DNA of 64,000 nucleotides from Burkholderia sp. 9120 (GTDB taxonomy: Bacteria; Pseudomonadota; Gammaproteobacteria; Burkholderiales; Burkholderiaceae). Below are positions 8,892 to 17,246 of the stretch, piece after piece. Every line of letters begins with the position of its first letter. Position 1 is the stretch's first letter. Below the pieces are notes generated by a model. The model worked only from the letters and a program-made list of their open reading frames with translations, made no database searches and was not told where the DNA came from. The stretch spans positions 4,774,001 to 4,838,000 of the forward strand of contig NZ_JQNA01000002.1 of NCBI RefSeq assembly GCF_000745015.1. The letters run 5' to 3'. A program made the position numbers and the translations under genes.

Positions 8892-9881
8892 ATGTCACGC
8901 ACTATCAAGTTCGCCCAGGCCGGCGGGCCGGAAGTTCTCGAATTCGTCGACACAGCGACACCCGAACCGGGTCCGAGCGAGATTCGTATCAAGGTGAAAG
9001 CGATCGGCATCAATCGCGCGGAAGCGATGTGGCGCATCGACCAGTACATCGAACCGGTGAAGTTTCCGGCGGGTCTCGGTTATGAAGCCGCCGGGATTGT
9101 CGATGCGGTCGGCAAAGACGTCAGCGGCTTCGCGGCCGGCGACGAGGTCAACGTGATCCCGTCGTTCTCGATGAATCAGTACGGCACCTATGGCGAAGTG
9201 ATCGTCGTGCCGGACTATGCTGTCGTCAAACATCCGCCGTCGCTGTCGCATGCCGAGGCAGCCTCGGTGTGGATGATGTTCGTGACGGCGTACGGCGCGC
9301 TGATCGAAGATGCGAAGGTGCAGAAAGGCGACTTCGTGATCGTGCCGGCGGCGTCGAGCAGTGTTGGACTCGCGGCGATCCAGCTTGCGAATTACGCCGG
9401 TGCGACTTCTATTGCGCTGACGCGTGGTGCGGCCAAACGTCAGCAGTTGCTCGACGCGGGCGCCGCTCACGTGGTGGTGACGGACGAAACCGATCTGCTC
9501 GACGAAGTGATGCGAATCACGGACGGCAAGGGTGCACGCGTGGTGTTCGATCCGGTCGGCGGGCCGAACTTTGCGAAACTGATTTCGGCGCTGTCGTTTC
9601 AGGGCATTGCGTATATCTACGGTGCGCTTAGCGATGAAGTCACGCCGCTGCCGGTGCTCGAGATGATCGCGAAGATGATCACCGTCAAGGCGCACAACAT
9701 CTGGTTGACGAGTGGGGATGAGACGCGTCGTAAGGCGGCGGTGGATTATGTTCTCAAAGGGTTGGCGAGTGGCGCGCTCAAGCCGGTGATCGATCGCACG
9801 TTCTCGTTCGATGAGATGGTCGAGGTGCACCGGTATCTGGAGACTAATGGTCAGTTTGGGAAGATCGTTGTGACGGTGTGA
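8892..9881 (+). CDS. MDR-family (zinc-independent) NADPH:quinone oxidoreductase-like alcohol dehydrogenase
   Basis: A 329-residue medium-chain dehydrogenase/reductase. The N-terminal GroES-like domain (GINRAEAMWRIDQY, PAGLGYEAAGIVDAVG) lacks the Cys/His zinc ligands of true alcohol dehydrogenases. The Rossmann domain carries PAASSSVGLAAIQLA, and the C-terminus has FDEMVEVHRYLETNGQFGKIVV. This pattern fits quinone or enone reductases. A very strong AGGAGG site precedes the ATG. It follows the OYE gene by 41 bp and is ended by two hairpins, so the pair probably forms a detoxification operon for electrophilic carbonyl compounds (inference). Confidence 0.88.
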   Translation: MSRTIKFAQAGGPEVLEFVDTATPEPGPSEIRIKVKAIGINRAEAMWRIDQYIEPVKFPAGLGYEAAGIVDAVGKDVSGFAAGDEVNVIPSFSMNQYGTYGEVIVVPDYAVVKHPPSLSHAEAASVWMMFVTAYGALIEDAKVQKGDFVIVPAASSSVGLAAIQLANYAGATSIALTRGAAKRQQLLDAGAAHVVVTDETDLLDEVMRITDGKGARVVFDPVGGPNFAKLISALSFQGIAYIYGALSDEVTPLPVLEMIAKMITVKAHNIWLTSGDETRRKAAVDYVLKGLASGALKPVIDRTFSFDEMVEVHRYLETNGQFGKIVVTV

Positions 9882-9903
9882 ACGGCTGAGTGAGTGTGAC
9901 TGA

Positions 9904-9930
9904 GACGTTCGCCGGGGAGTGGCGAACGTC
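9904..9930 (+). terminator. Hairpin downstream of the OYE/MDR operon
   Basis: GACGTTCGCC and GGCGAACGTC are perfect 10-bp arms around a 7-base loop, 22 bp after the MDR stop codon. No T-run follows, so it may act as a transcript-stabilising or Rho-assisted end rather than a classical intrinsic terminator. Confidence 0.5.
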
Positions 9931-9944
9931 CTGGCGTGGCTGAA

Positions 9945-9994
9945 GGTAGCTGGGGATACGCATTCGGCGCCCGAATGCCAACGCACCAGCTACC
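9945..9994. terminator. Two-part hairpin between convergent genes
   Basis: Outer arms GGTAGCTGG / CCAGCTACC (9 bp) enclose inner arms GCATTCGG / CCGAATGC (8 bp) with a 3-base loop. The structure abuts the stop codon of the leftward gene at 9995 and lies after the rightward MDR operon. It would fold equally on either transcript, as expected of a bidirectional terminator, though no clear U-tract follows. Confidence 0.5.
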
Positions 9995-10732
9995 CTAACC
10001 TTCTTTCCGATATCGAGTGTGAAGGTTGGCGATTCGAGCATCGAACGCATTAGTCAGACACGGCATATCGGTACATTGCTTCGTTACCTGATCGAGCCAG
10101 TTCTGCTGTTCGATGCGGACCCCAACGTCCTTGCCCCCTATACGGCTCTGCGCCGCCTCGTACTCTTTGATTTCCTGATCGTAGGCGGCTGCTAGCGTCG
10201 CGCTCCTGCAAATGTTGGCACCAAAAAAAGTCCCGTCGTCAGAGCAACTGACAGCCTCTGAGGTCGCCTGCGTCGAGGCGCTTTGAATCTGGACAGGAGG
10301 GGCATCTGGAACCGGATTCGGAACCGTCGCCACCGGGTCAGCAGCGACAACCCTCTCGTTTGATCCGAGCGCGGATCCACTGTCCGGCTTCTGCTCGGCT
10401 TGCTGTGGGTCAAGCGCGACAACCGGATTCGATACCGTTGCAGCAGAGGTAACGGTAGCGTCCTGTGGCGAACTCACCGTATTAACCGGCGCCACTTCCG
10501 ATGAAGGTCGGGATGGCGAGGTCAACTGGTTAACCGCGGCGCCCGCAATGCATATCCCAATGCCGCACAAAATGCGCTTCCCTGAGCGACCAAAGTCTCT
10601 GGTATCAGGTTCGTTGTTCTTGTAGCCCGTCTTAAAGCGACGGTCGACCTTGCGAGTATCGAAGAAACCGCCTATCCCCACCAGCCCGGTGACAACGCCC
10701 AGAAAAACTAGCACTACCCCGATATTGTCCAT
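9995..10732 (-). CDS. Membrane-anchored hypothetical protein with LprI-like (DUF1311-like) C-terminus
   Basis: A 245-residue protein. Residues 4-24 and about 52-68 are hydrophobic and probably span the membrane. A Ser/Pro/Val-rich linker follows, with repeated VxNPV-like stretches. The last about 85 residues hold four Cys with the spacing C..C....QNWLDQVTKQC...C followed by an Ala/Arg helix. That pattern resembles the lysozyme-inhibitor LprI / DUF1311 family, so a periplasmic C-terminal domain is likely. It is transcribed away from the vWA triad together with the gene at 10772-11701. Codon use is less GC3-rich than the flanking catabolic genes, suggesting acquisition. Function is unknown. Confidence 0.7.
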   Translation of the reverse strand: MDNIGVVLVFLGVVTGLVGIGGFFDTRKVDRRFKTGYKNNEPDTRDFGRSGKRILCGIGICIAGAAVNQLTSPSRPSSEVAPVNTVSSPQDATVTSAATVSNPVVALDPQQAEQKPDSGSALGSNERVVAADPVATVPNPVPDAPPVQIQSASTQATSEAVSCSDDGTFFGANICRSATLAAAYDQEIKEYEAAQSRIGGKDVGVRIEQQNWLDQVTKQCTDMPCLTNAFDARIANLHTRYRKEG

Positions 10733-10771
10733 GTCTTTTTACTTTTATTTAATCTGAAAAAGATCGCGGAA

Positions 10772-11701
10772 TCACAACGCCGACAGTCGGCTAGCCGCAA
10801 ATCCTTCGTAGCACTGAAATCGCTCTTGAGATATCACCGGGTACTTTTCGCATTCACTAGCGGTCATTTGCTCAAAAGACTGCTCGGAGGACACGAGTTC
10901 GGGTGCTCCCGCTGCGCCACCGGCCGCCTTCAGCCGCTTCAAATACAAGGCATGCTCGGTTCCCTGCGCGCTACCGCGCTTATATTCACCGGACACGTTG
11001 AGTTTAAGCAATGAAGAGACAATCTTCTGAGACCCCGCCAAAGATTGTGCTTCGTCCGTTGCACAGTACAGAAGCGTGGTCGGCTTATTTGCGGCGAGGA
11101 AGAATGCATACACGCACGATTGTGAGGCAGTAGCGGAAAACGACGAGGGTGCCGCCGCGGCGCCTCGAATACCGACAGCACCCGGCAAGTCGACAGGTGA
11201 AAGAAGTGCGGCATTCGTGAAACCGGCCTTGGACACGCGGTTCGCCTCGTTACCCAACTGACGCGTCAGCACGTCAGGCGGCAAAACACGTAACGCTTGA
11301 ATGGCGCTATCGAACCATGATATCGGTACATACCTGTCGCGCTGGCTCACTGTCCGGATTTGCCAAATGGAGGTATCCGTCGTTCCCACTGACGGCTGAC
11401 ACATCGCAACTTCGTCGTCCGCGGGACCAGGAAGCATGCATTTTGCATTGACGCCGTACGATGGAAGGCTTGCTTTCAAACGAAGGCTTCCTAAATTTAG
11501 CGTCTGCGACTTCCATTCAATCACTGGAACGGGTGGCGACTCGGCAGGCGAAGACGCTACCGTTGCCGATGTACTCGGGACGTCCAGTTGCGCGCTTGCA
11601 TCAGGCTTCGAACTCCTGTTCGCGCCGGACAGCAAAACCCCGATTGCCACCGCGCAAACCAAAGCAAAATAAGCGGGCGCTTTACTTGTCCACATGATCA
11701 T
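10772..11701 (-). CDS. Hypothetical exported or membrane-anchored protein
   Basis: A 309-residue protein with an N-terminal hydrophobic segment (APAYFALVCAVAIGVLLSG, about residues 8-26) that acts as a signal peptide or anchor, so the bulk is probably periplasmic. The mature part is Ser/Ala-rich and has several single Cys (CMLPG, AMCQP, SQSCVYAF, LYCAT). It ends with a C....C pair (SECEKYPVISQERFQCYEGF). I recognise no family. Two ATGs six bases apart could start it; neither has a strong ribosome site. It is divergent from the vWA gene 71 bp away and lies 39 bp before the LprI-like gene, so the two probably form an operon linked to the triad. Confidence 0.7.
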   Translation of the reverse strand: MIMWTSKAPAYFALVCAVAIGVLLSGANRSSKPDASAQLDVPSTSATVASSPAESPPVPVIEWKSQTLNLGSLRLKASLPSYGVNAKCMLPGPADDEVAMCQPSVGTTDTSIWQIRTVSQRDRYVPISWFDSAIQALRVLPPDVLTRQLGNEANRVSKAGFTNAALLSPVDLPGAVGIRGAAAAPSSFSATASQSCVYAFFLAANKPTTLLYCATDEAQSLAGSQKIVSSLLKLNVSGEYKRGSAQGTEHALYLKRLKAAGGAAGAPELVSSEQSFEQMTASECEKYPVISQERFQCYEGFAASRLSAL

Positions 11702-11772
11702 GGTCTATTATCGAAGGCTCAAATACTAACGCGCGGATCCGAGCTTAGCCAGCGCCGCATAGCGAGAAGACC

Positions 11773-12453
11773 ATGACTGAGAACAACGACTTCGCTACGC
11801 AAGTAGCATTCGGCACGGACAATTTCGCCGAAAATCCTGAGCAACGCTGTCCATGCGTGCTTCTTCTGGATCGTTCAGGCTCCATGGCCGGTGAGCCAAT
11901 CGCTCTGTTGAACGCGGGGCTGACAACGTTTAAAGACGAACTTGCGGCTGACTCGCTCGCCATGAAACGAGTCGACACGGCGATTGTGAGTTTCGGGCCT
12001 CCCGCTCTTGAAATGCCCTTTCACACAGCACCGAATTTCTTCCCGCCCACGCTGACCGCCCAAGGCGATACGCCAATGGGCGCGGCGATCAATCTGGCGC
12101 TCGACACACTCGATGCGCGCAAGGCGGAGTACAAAGCCAACGGCATCTCATACTACCGCCCGTGGGTCTTTCTTATTACCGACGGCGGCCCGACCGATGC
12201 CTGGCAATCGGCCGCGGCTCGAATCCGCGAAGGCGAAGCCTCCAAGAAATTTGCGTTCTTTGCCGTTGGTGTGAAAGGCGCAAATATGGACACGCTCGGC
12301 CAGATTTCGACTGCTCGCCAACCACTGGAACTGCAAGGCTTGAAATTCCGCGAGCTTTTCCAATGGCTATCCGCCTCTATGGCGGCGGTCTCGCGCTCGA
12401 CGCCGGGCACGGAGGTGCCTCTTACAGCTCCCACAGGTTGGGCTTCGGTGTGA
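11773..12453 (+). CDS. TerY-like von Willebrand factor A domain protein
   Basis: A 226-residue cytoplasmic vWA protein. LLLDRSGSM near residue 35 gives the DxSxS metal-ion-dependent adhesion site, DTPMGAA the conserved Thr, and [11 protein letters not shown] the later Asp. These are all typical of TerY. There is no signal peptide. Its stop overlaps the GTG of the PP2C gene (GTGA). Together with the kinase after that, this matches the TerY / PP2C / kinase triad described for tellurite- and stress-response systems, in which the vWA protein is thought to scaffold or be phosphorylated. No terB, terC, terD or terE gene is in the window. Confidence 0.88.
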   Translation: MTENNDFATQVAFGTDNFAENPEQRCPCVLLLDRSGSMAGEPIALLNAGLTTFKDELAADSLAMKRVDTAIVSFGPPALEMPFHTAPNFFPPTLTAQGDTPMGAAINLALDTLDARKAEYKANGISYYRPWVFLITDGGPTDAWQSAAARIREGEASKKFAFFAVGVKGANMDTLGQISTARQPLELQGLKFRELFQWLSASMAAVSRSTPGTEVPLTAPTGWASV

Positions 12454-13235
12454 GCTGGCGAGTCATCGGCGCTTCCGTTGTCGGCAGTTCACATCTTCAA
12501 ACATCCGCGCCCTGCCAGGACAGTTGCTTTTACCATGTCGCGACCGACGCCGAAGGAGCCAGTTATCTGGTCGCCCTCGCATCCGACGGGGCGGGCAGCG
12601 CGCAGTTCGGAGAAGTCGGCGCGGAGATAGCGTGCGAAGCTGGCGGCAAACTCCTGCTCGCAGCGGTCGAAGCGTCTGGCGAAGCTGGGCTAACTGTCGA
12701 ACTGGCTGGCGAGTTGCTCCAGCGCGTTCGTGCCGACATTTCGGAGGCTGCGAACGCGCTGGACGTCGCAACGCGCGCTCTTGCCTGCACGCTGCTCGGT
12801 GCGGTCATCGGGCCGACGCAGGCCCTCTATTTTCAGGTAGGTGATGGTGCGATCGTCACGCGGAATGAAGACGGACTCGCGCCTGTCTTCTGGCCGGAAT
12901 CTGGCGAATACGCAAACATGACGTTCTTCGTCACGGACGCCGACGCCCAGGACCATCTTCGCGCCGAAGTTCGAAACACGACCGAAGAGGCCGCCCTGTT
13001 CAGCGATGGCCTGCAGCGCCTTGCCCTTGTGTTCTCCAATGAAACAGCGCACGAACCGTTCTTCGAGCCTATGTTCAAGGCGCTGCGCACTTCAACGGAT
13101 GAACAGACCGACTCATTATGCTCAGCGCTTGAGCGGTTTCTGGGGAGCAACGCAATCAACGAACGAACTGACGACGACAAGACGCTGATTCTTGCCACCC
13201 GTGCGCTGGGAGTGGTCGATGTCAGTGGCATTTGA
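12450..13235 (+). CDS. PP2C-family Ser/Thr phosphatase of the vWA-PP2C-kinase triad
   Basis: A 261-residue PP2C-like phosphatase. CQDSCFYHV gives the first metal-binding Asp, [17 protein letters not shown] the central DGxGS motif, and DDKTLILA the C-terminal Asp-Asp. The start is the GTG at 12450, which overlaps the vWA stop in a GTGA arrangement; reading further upstream would run antisense-like through the vWA gene. It would remove phosphates placed by the neighbouring kinase on the vWA protein or on shared targets (inference from the known triad). Its last 17 bp overlap the kinase start, so the three proteins are translationally coupled. Confidence 0.85.
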   Translation: MSWRVIGASVVGSSHLQTSAPCQDSCFYHVATDAEGASYLVALASDGAGSAQFGEVGAEIACEAGGKLLLAAVEASGEAGLTVELAGELLQRVRADISEAANALDVATRALACTLLGAVIGPTQALYFQVGDGAIVTRNEDGLAPVFWPESGEYANMTFFVTDADAQDHLRAEVRNTTEEAALFSDGLQRLALVFSNETAHEPFFEPMFKALRTSTDEQTDSLCSALERFLGSNAINERTDDDKTLILATRALGVVDVSGI

Positions 13236-15168
13236 CGAATCTGGAAACCCGTTGAACCTGGGCAAAAAGCTTGGCGAGGGCGGCGAAGGCGCCGTCTTCG
13301 ACGCCATGCACAACGGCGAAAATGTTGCCGCGAAGATATATTCTCATGCGCTTCCGCCGGAGCGACAAGCCAAACTGCGCGCCATGGCACAGGTCGGCGA
13401 CACCTATCTGAAGCAGATTGCAGCATGGCCAATCAGCGTATTGCTGGCGCATAAGCCCGGGCCAGTCGCCGGGTTCACGATGCCGAAGTTCTCCGGCTAC
13501 GAACCCGTCCATCAGCTTTATGGGGTGGCAAGCAGACGCCAGACCTTTCCCAAGGTCGATTTTTCGTTCCTGGTGGGAACCGCACGAAACATCGCCGCCG
13601 CTTTCGATGCCATACACGCGCACGGGCACGCGATTGGCGACGTCAACGAAAACAACATCATCGTCAGCCATCAAGGGACAATCAAATTACTCGATTGCGA
13701 CTCGTTCCATGTGAATACCGCGACGACCAGCTTTCCATGCACCGTCGGCGTTCCCCACTACACTCCGCCCGAACTGCAGGGGCTTGGATCGTTTCACGGC
13801 GTGACCCGCACTGCGAATCATGACAATTTCGGCCTTGCCGTCCTTGTTTTCCAACTCCTGTTTATGGCGCGCCATCCGTTTTCGGGGGTGCCGAAATTAA
13901 CCGGCGACTTGCCGCTGGATCGGGCCATCAAGGAATTCCGCTTCGCGTATGGCGCTGACCGGCTTGCGCGGTTGATCGATATGCCGCCTAGAGCTTTGGG
14001 CCTCGACTACTTGCCACCGGCAATGGGTGACCTCTTCTGGCGTGCATTCACCGAATCCGGCGCGCAATACGGTCGCCCCAAAGCAAAAGAATGGGTTGCA
14101 GCGCTCGACGGCCTGTTGCACTCATTGAGGTCATGCAGCACCGAGCCTCGTCACAAATATCCGGGCCACCTCAAGTCCTGCGTGTGGTGTGAACGCGACA
14201 AGCTCGGAACGCCATACTTCACCCCGGCATCCGCGACCGGACCAACCATCAACTTTCAGGTTGCCGGGGCGAACATCGGCGCGCTCTGGTCGCAGATTCA
14301 GGCGCTAAGCGCCCTGCCGCCGTTACCCGCTTACAGCCCACAGTCTTTCAACGTTAGTGGGCGGCCCGCGCCGGCATCCGTCGGCAAGGGCATCACCAAA
14401 ACACGGCTGACCTACGCGGCCATCTGTTTCTTTGCGTTCCTCGCGGCGCTCGTTGTCCCCACGCTCTGGCCTCTATGGTTCCTGATTGGCGCCTTTGCCA
14501 TCTACGGCGTAAAGGTACCGATACCCGTCGAACTCGTCACACGGAAAAGCGTTGCCGACAGCACAAAGCGTGCATATGAGCAGGCATTGGCCAACTACGA
14601 GAGTCTGAGAACCGACCGAAGGCTCTCGGATAAAGCGCGCGAACTTGGGCAAATCAAGGCCCAACTCGACGGCTTACCGCAGGTCCTGGCTCAGGAGCTG
14701 AAACAACTGCAAGCATCTCTGGTAGCTCGCCAGTTGCACGATTTCCTGGATCGTCACTTCATTCACGCCGCAAAAATCGCTGGCGTCGGCGAGCAGCGCA
14801 AGCAGACTCTGGTCTCGTTCGGTATCGAATCGGCCGCGGATGTTACTGCGTCCGCCATCGCTGTGATTCCCGGCTTCGGCGCTGGGCTTACAGCAAATCT
14901 TATGACATGGAGACGCGGAATCGAACAGCGCTTCGCTCCCGTTGCTAGCGCCGCTCCAACGCCTCAAGACATTAGCGCAGCGCACAGCAGAGTTGCGTCG
15001 ATGCGAGCCAGACTGGAACAACAACTCAAGGATGGCGCGGCCCGGCTGCAAGAAATCCGCAACGATACTGTCGCAAGACAGAACGGCGCCAGGAGTGCGC
15101 TTGAGGCAACCTCGCATGCACTCGCGCAGGCAGAAGCCGACGTCGCCATTATGCAGGCGCGGAAATGA
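13219..15168 (+). CDS. TerY-P-type Ser/Thr protein kinase with helix-hairpin-helix domain
   Basis: A 649-residue protein in several parts. Residues about 15-310 are a protein kinase: glycine loop LGEGGEGAVF, ATP-binding Lys in VAAKIY, catalytic loop IGDVNENNIIV (HRD replaced by IGD, Asp kept), metal loop LLDCDSF, and PHYTPPEL. Next comes a short Cys/His patch (HKYPGHLKSCVWCE), two hydrophobic segments near 395-435 that probably span the membrane, and a coiled-coil-like stretch. Tandem helix-hairpin-helix motifs follow (AKIAGVGEQRKQTL and AVIPGFGAGLTANL), and the end is an Ala/Gln/Arg coiled coil. The ATG at 13219 overlaps the phosphatase gene. This architecture matches kinases of the TerY-P triad. 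Confidence 0.88.
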   Translation: MSVAFDESGNPLNLGKKLGEGGEGAVFDAMHNGENVAAKIYSHALPPERQAKLRAMAQVGDTYLKQIAAWPISVLLAHKPGPVAGFTMPKFSGYEPVHQLYGVASRRQTFPKVDFSFLVGTARNIAAAFDAIHAHGHAIGDVNENNIIVSHQGTIKLLDCDSFHVNTATTSFPCTVGVPHYTPPELQGLGSFHGVTRTANHDNFGLAVLVFQLLFMARHPFSGVPKLTGDLPLDRAIKEFRFAYGADRLARLIDMPPRALGLDYLPPAMGDLFWRAFTESGAQYGRPKAKEWVAALDGLLHSLRSCSTEPRHKYPGHLKSCVWCERDKLGTPYFTPASATGPTINFQVAGANIGALWSQIQALSALPPLPAYSPQSFNVSGRPAPASVGKGITKTRLTYAAICFFAFLAALVVPTLWPLWFLIGAFAIYGVKVPIPVELVTRKSVADSTKRAYEQALANYESLRTDRRLSDKARELGQIKAQLDGLPQVLAQELKQLQASLVARQLHDFLDRHFIHAAKIAGVGEQRKQTLVSFGIESAADVTASAIAVIPGFGAGLTANLMTWRRGIEQRFAPVASAAPTPQDISAAHSRVASMRARLEQQLKDGAARLQEIRNDTVARQNGARSALEATSHALAQAEADVAIMQARK

Positions 15169-15743
15169 CGAGGCCCATTGAGTTGAAAAGTAAAATACTC
15201 ATTGCGTGGTGCTTCAGTATTGTTCTCGGTTTGAACACCATTCCAGCTCACGCACAGGATGCATCCAACCAGGTTGACCAGTTTCTCAACGCTTTCCGCG
15301 GCAAGCCTGTTGGGCCGATCTCGCCGCCTCCCGCGGCTATCGCATCGACAGAGCCGCAAACCCCGAGTCCAGCCCAAGCCCAAATGGCCGGGACAAGTCA
15401 AAGCGCTCGCACAGATTGTCCTGCCGGGATGGGGCCAGGCCCGTACGGCTGCGTGCCGACAGCGATGCCGCCAAACGCGCATCGCGTATCCCCGGATGGC
15501 CAGTGGCAATGTGACGACGGTTATCTGCGATTCGGCGCGGTGTGCATGTCAATGCAGACGCCGCCGAATGCGCATCTGACAGGCACAGGCAGCAACTGGG
15601 AATGCAACACGGGGTATCGACGTCTTGGGAACGTTTGCGTCGCCATCAATATGCCGCCAAACGCGCATCTTGCCGACACTTTGAACGGATGGACATGCGA
15701 CTCGGGTCATCGGTCAATCGGCAATCTGTGCGTCGCACAATAG
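15165..15743 (+). CDS. Exported protein with PPNAH / Cys repeat units
   Basis: A 192-residue protein whose ATG overlaps the kinase stop (ATGA), so it belongs to the triad operon. Residues about 8-29 are hydrophobic and end in AHAQ, a plausible signal peptide. After a Pro/Ala/Gln-rich linker, the C-terminal half holds three repeats of about 33 residues, each opening with PPNAH and holding W.C..G...... .C (for example PPNAHLTGTGSNWECNTGY, then GNVCV). A CPAGMGPGPYGCVP unit precedes them. Paired Cys suggest disulfide-bonded small modules in the periplasm or at the surface. Function is unknown; coupling to an intracellular kinase hints at an envelope-facing partner. Confidence 0.8.
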   Translation: MTRPIELKSKILIAWCFSIVLGLNTIPAHAQDASNQVDQFLNAFRGKPVGPISPPPAAIASTEPQTPSPAQAQMAGTSQSARTDCPAGMGPGPYGCVPTAMPPNAHRVSPDGQWQCDDGYLRFGAVCMSMQTPPNAHLTGTGSNWECNTGYRRLGNVCVAINMPPNAHLADTLNGWTCDSGHRSIGNLCVAQ

Positions 15744-16343
15744 GGATCAGAAACGCCAGGTTTCTATCGGGCTTCTACAGGAAATCACTTTCGCGTGGGC
15801 CATCCCGCTTTAGCGCTACGGAACACCGCGGAAGCCTCTTGCACCTGCCAGATTGCGTCAACTCCAGGCGCGTAAACGACAACGGCCCACGGGGTTAGCC
15901 GTGGGCCGGTCGCACCTGAAAGCAGGTGAAAAATGCAATTTGCGTTAAAGGCTCAGAGTAGTCTAACGACTATTCACTCATGTCTAATGATGGAATTTCC
16001 ACGGTCGGGGGGCAATGCCACGCCATGCCGTACCGTCTAGTCTTCCCATCAAGCCTACTTGGGCGCAAATCCCGAAGTTGGCTACTCGCGAGGTGCATCG
16101 CCGGTTTCTTGAAGAAACAAGGTAAGCACACATGGAACCCATGGCGCACCATATTGGTGCCAACCCAAAGACTATAGCACATGCCGTCAATCGCGCTGAC
16201 AGTTTCAATTTGCCTCGATCGTATGAGCCGCCCTGCGATCACGACCCAGGTCGCAATCGGCGCAGAAGCATGCCTTGGCGACGAAGGTCCGAGCGGATAA
16301 AGCGTCCTTTCGAAGGCGCAGCACACGCGGCGCTTAACCCATC
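15744..16343. other. Intergenic region after the triad operon
   Basis: These 600 bp hold only short, low-quality reading frames. Besides the strong hairpin at 15883-15908 they contain a second small hairpin (CACCTG / CAGGTG, 15915-15930) followed by A5, and a 15-bp dyad (GCACCA-TAT-TGGTGC, 16146-16160). Base composition is less GC-rich than the surroundings. Confidence 0.5.
15883..15908 (+). terminator. Hairpin downstream of the kinase triad operon
   Basis: CGGCCCACGG and CCGTGGGCCG form a perfect 10-bp stem with a 6-base loop, 140 bp after the repeat-protein stop codon. A second smaller hairpin follows. There is no U-run directly after it, so Rho-independent termination is likely but not certain. 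Confidence 0.5.
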
Positions 16344-17243
16344 TCAGCTTGAAAGACGAATGTTATCGTTAGGCGCAATGTTGATATGTTTTTTGACCGA
16401 CAGCGCTTCCCTCTTGTTTTCATGGCAATCAAAAAACAGTGCGCTAAAAGGTTCGCCCTTCTGGCAGTCGTAGTGAAGCGTCGGATTGTAGGCTGCGCCC
16501 AAACGCCTCTTTGCACTGATGTAGCAGATTTCGTTATGCTCGCCGCTCGGATGATGCAGGCCATGTAGTTCATGTCCTGGCGGTTTGAACTGAATTCCGC
16601 GTGCATCGACAAAGTAGCGTCTGCCTGCCTTATGCCCCTCCTGAATCTTTTGCGGCGGGTGAAGATGCCGGAACTTTGCCACGGCCTGTTCAATGATCGT
16701 AAACTTGTCGCTCTTCGCCAGCAGCGATGACTGCACGTATTTCAGATGACCGAGGAGATGTCTGGATTCAAAATTTCTATAAGGCAACAGAAGCGGCGTT
16801 CGCTGCGCGCCTTCACTGAACTCCCGCTTGATGGCGGGCAGTGCCTTTCGCACCTCAGTGCAAACGAGTCGAAGCTTTTGAACCAATTCGTTCTTCGACT
16901 GACCAACCCCATGCTTATCCGCTTTCGTCATCGACCAGTCGATCGGAACCATAAAAACATGGGGGAAAAGCGCCGCCTCCAGCACATCCGCATTCATACC
17001 GTCGCGCTGTACGTAGAAAAGTGCGATGGATGCATCAGGTTTTACAGATGGCACCTTGGCTTTGAGATGTTCGGCGAACTGGTTCGTCGTTCTGGTCAGA
17101 TGTTTATGCTGATACGGTGTGCCATTGGGTCCGTGTTGCACGGTAAAGAACCCCGCGCTCTGACCGACGATTGATTGTCGTTCCTTTCTCACGCCGTCCA
17201 GAACTTCATCCGGAATACCGGCAAAGCCAAATACGAAGTCCAT
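16344..17243 (-). CDS. Unknown protein paired with a LOTUS-like partner
   Basis: A 299-residue cytoplasmic protein with no signal peptide or membrane segment. The first third has the pattern of an alternating alpha/beta domain (SIALFYVQRDGMNADVLEAALFPHVFMVPIDW). The last third is rich in His and aromatic residues, with a dense His cluster at about 224-236 (GHELHGLHHPSGEH) and two later Cys, a possible metal site. I recognise no family. It starts 3 bp after the stop of the LOTUS-like gene, so the two are certainly co-translated. Codon use is less GC3-rich than in the flanking T6SS genes. A defence or RNA-processing role is possible but speculative. Confidence 0.7.
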   Translation of the reverse strand: MDFVFGFAGIPDEVLDGVRKERQSIVGQSAGFFTVQHGPNGTPYQHKHLTRTTNQFAEHLKAKVPSVKPDASIALFYVQRDGMNADVLEAALFPHVFMVPIDWSMTKADKHGVGQSKNELVQKLRLVCTEVRKALPAIKREFSEGAQRTPLLLPYRNFESRHLLGHLKYVQSSLLAKSDKFTIIEQAVAKFRHLHPPQKIQEGHKAGRRYFVDARGIQFKPPGHELHGLHHPSGEHNEICYISAKRRLGAAYNPTLHYDCQKGEPFSALFFDCHENKREALSVKKHINIAPNDNIRLSS

Positions 17244-17246
17244 CGT

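Noticed and set aside
13219..15168. Kinase judged inactive because the HRD motif is not canonical
   Set aside because: The catalytic Asp (in GDVNENN), the ATP-binding Lys and the metal Asp are all present, so activity is expected.
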